64,000 bases of DNA from Verrucomicrobia bacterium LP2A (GTDB lineage: Bacteria; Verrucomicrobiota; Verrucomicrobiia; Methylacidiphilales; Methylacidiphilaceae): assembly GCA_000526255.1 (NCBI GenBank), contig JAFS01000002.1:434001-498000 (forward strand). Reading direction: 5' to 3'. Made by a program: the position numbers and the translations under genes. The notes below the pieces were generated by a model. The model was not told the origin of the DNA and made no database searches. It saw only the letters and a program-made list of their open reading frames with translations. Positions 62,456 through 64,000 of the stretch are shown here, piece by piece. Every line of letters starts with the position of its first letter. Within the stretch, counting starts at the first letter, position 1.

Positions 62456-63877
62456 ATGCGAACTTTCGTCATCGTGGGACGGACCAACGTCGGAAAGTCG
62501 ACCCTATTCAACCGGATCTGCGGCAAAGACATCGCACTAACGCACTCCGAGCCAGGAGTGACGCGGGATCCGCTTTTGGCTCGTGTCCGCCTGGGCGGGA
62601 AAGCAGCGATCCTGATCGATACCGGCGGAGTCACGCTTTCGAGCAAAGGGACGGAGCAGGCCGTGACCGACCTTGCCTTGGCCGCTCTCGATCAGGCCAC
62701 CGATCTCCTTCTCGTTCTCGACTGCCGGTCAGGCCTCACTCCCCTCGATCGAGAAATTGCAGGACATCTCCGCAAACTCGGCAAGACGGTATGGGTGATC
62801 GCCAACAAGGTCGACGACGAAAGGGTCGAGCCGCTCGCCGCCGAGCTGTCCGAGCTCGGTTTCGGTGAGCCGATCCTGGTCTCCGCCGCGCATAATCGAG
62901 GCATTCGCCAGCTGCGCGAGAGACTGATGGGCGAGGGGGACTTTCTCCCCTCCGCTTCGCCCCGCGTGGAAGAGCCGGCGCGACGGCTTGCCCTCCTGGG
63001 GCGCCCCAATGTAGGTAAATCGACCCTCGTGAACGCCCTCATCGGGGAATCCCGATTGCTTGTCGCTCCCGAGCCGGGGACGACCCACGACGCCATCGAC
63101 ATCGAGCTGTCCTGGCGCAGCCGGCGACTTCTTCTCATCGATACGGCGGGGCTGGCTCCGCGGCACAAGCAGCGGGAGGGGCTGGAGGAGAAAACCGCCG
63201 GGCGGTCAATCCACGCGCTCGCCCGAGCCCATGTGGCGATTCTCGTGCTCGACAGCCACTTCGGTGTGACTCGCCAAGACAAGACGATCGCCAGCTGGAT
63301 TCAGCGGATCGGCCGGCCTTGCGTGATCGCCCTCAACAAGTGGGACCTTCTCTCGGGACCGGCTGGGGGGAAAGAAACGGAGGCCATGCTAGCTGATGCG
63401 GTGAGGCGCGAGTTGCCCCTGCTCTCCTTCGCTCCCGTTGTTCCTCTGAGCGCCCGGGAGGGCACCAATCTCGACCGCTTGCTCGAGACAAGCCTGCGCG
63501 TCGACGAGGAGGCGAAGCGGGAGATCTCGACCGGAGCTCTCAATCGGTTTTTCCAAAAAGTCCAGCGCCGCCTCCCTCCTCCGGGCTCGGGCGGGAAGCG
63601 CCTCAAGATCTATTATGCCGTCAACGAAGCGCCGCGAGATTCCGCATCCGCCTCCCCCCTTTGTTTGCGCCTCTACGTCAACGATCCGAGGCTTCGGGTC
63701 GAATCCTACGAGCGCTTCCTGGAAGCCCAGATCCGGAAGGAATTCCCTCTCCTGGGACGCCCGGTTCACTGGAGATGGAAAAAGGCGGAGGGAAAGGGAA
63801 GAACCGTCAGCGGGAAGCGGCCCGCTCCCCTCCGTCCAAGCCGAAGAAGGAAAAAATCTTCGCGCGAACCAGGGTAA
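62456..63877 (+). CDS. der: Ribosome assembly GTPase Der (EngA)
   Basis: 473 residues with two GTPase domains in tandem: first P-loop GRTNVGKSTLFNR, then second GRPNVGKSTLVNAL, each with its switch (DTGGVTL, DTAGLAPR) and NKVD/NKWD base motifs. A KH-like C-terminal domain closes it (LKIYYAVNEAPRD) followed by a basic tail (PSRRRKKSSREPG). Required for 50S assembly. Its last 71 bases overlap the convergent gene at the window's right edge. Confidence 0.97.
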   Translation: MRTFVIVGRTNVGKSTLFNRICGKDIALTHSEPGVTRDPLLARVRLGGKAAILIDTGGVTLSSKGTEQAVTDLALAALDQATDLLLVLDCRSGLTPLDREIAGHLRKLGKTVWVIANKVDDERVEPLAAELSELGFGEPILVSAAHNRGIRQLRERLMGEGDFLPSASPRVEEPARRLALLGRPNVGKSTLVNALIGESRLLVAPEPGTTHDAIDIELSWRSRRLLLIDTAGLAPRHKQREGLEEKTAGRSIHALARAHVAILVLDSHFGVTRQDKTIASWIQRIGRPCVIALNKWDLLSGPAGGKETEAMLADAVRRELPLLSFAPVVPLSAREGTNLDRLLETSLRVDEEAKREISTGALNRFFQKVQRRLPPPGSGGKRLKIYYAVNEAPRDSASASPLCLRLYVNDPRLRVESYERFLEAQIRKEFPLLGRPVHWRWKKAEGKGRTVSGKRPAPLRPSRRRKKSSREPG

Positions 63878-64000
63878 GCATCGTCAGGAAGATCGCGAGA
63901 ACTCCAAGGAGCGTGATCACGATCGGCCACGGCAAGGGAGCCATGCCGACGCCGACCGTCGCCACGAAGGCCACGAGCACCACCCCTCCGAGAGAAGAGA
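63807..64000 (-). CDS. C-terminal fragment of a polytopic membrane protein, likely P-type ATPase
   Basis: Only about 64 residues are visible; the rest lies past 64000. They include two hydrophobic segments (GGVVLVAFVATVGVGMAPL and PIVITLLGVLAIFLTMLTL) and the ending RAKIFSFFGLDGGERAASR. The GMAPLPWP turn between the last two helices resembles the C-terminus of proton- or cation-transporting P-type ATPases of the IIIA kind, which acid-tolerant bacteria often have. That identity is tentative. Confidence 0.5.
   Translation of the reverse strand, partial: SSLGGVVLVAFVATVGVGMAPLPWPIVITLLGVLAIFLTMLTLVRAKIFSFFGLDGGERAASR

Overview
This window is compact, GC-rich bacterial chromosome (roughly 60 percent GC or more by eye), almost entirely protein-coding. 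Many same-strand neighbours overlap by 4 bases (ATGA or GTGA), and several convergent pairs overlap at their 3' ends. Most genes are Gram-negative core functions: gyrB-gyrA, glmS, glgC, gltX, der, truB-ribF, aroK/aroC, plsY-gpsA, ispH and fmt. The mixture of a floA/nfeD operon, OmpL-like porin, sulfide:quinone reductase with DsrE/TusA partners, metal-efflux RND pumps and a P-type ATPase tail suggests an acid-tolerant Verrucomicrobium, perhaps a Methylacidimicrobium-like methanotroph. That assignment is an inference: no rRNA or methane oxidation gene is present. I saw no tRNA, rRNA, CRISPR array or intact insertion sequence.

Layout. 1-5.5 kb: DHOD-like protein (cut by the window edge), LysR regulator divergent from a YggS/PLPBP gene, a secreted hypothetical protein, an Rrf2 regulator, and an orphan ParA-like ATPase coupled to a coiled-coil membrane protein. 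5.7-13 kb: secreted propeller-like protein, pepA, ispH, an ABC-ATPase-like protein without catalytic motifs, small membrane and secreted proteins, and nrnA. 13-21 kb: truB-ribF-DUF2165; a thioredoxin co-chaperone and a methyltransferase; aroK-proC divergent from aroC-plsY-gpsA. 21-26 kb: DUF2892, a TolC-family protein and an RND pump with no adaptor gene. 26-31 kb: thioredoxin-like protein, exbB-exbD, a YqjD/YqjE/YqjK-type trio, and a three-gene set resembling cnrY-cnrX-cnrH.

30.8-33.5 kb carries a sulfur cluster: DsrE-like, TusA-like, SQR and a convergent TauE/SafE exporter. 33.7-38.4 kb holds cusB-cusA, whose CusA keeps all three Cu(I)/Ag(I) methionines. 38.4-41.9 kb holds the nfeD-nfeD-floA operon, ending in a hairpin-rich stretch. 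A porin with mosaic codon usage follows, then fmt, a zinc-ribbon protein, tsaC/sua5, gyrA-gyrB, a PhoB/PhoR-type pair, an AAA ATPase plus TOPRIM-like pair (possible phage defence), glmS divergent from glgC, and memo-gltX-pgsA-der. The window ends in a partial membrane protein, probably a P-type ATPase.

How parts may work together: SQR would oxidise sulfide at the membrane, TusA/DsrE would carry persulfide sulfur, and TauE/SafE would export oxidised sulfur. The cnr-like trio could sense envelope metal and control one of the efflux pumps. No gap without a gene exceeds about 230 bases; the longest (5463-5693 and 54047-54277) hold nothing I can identify.
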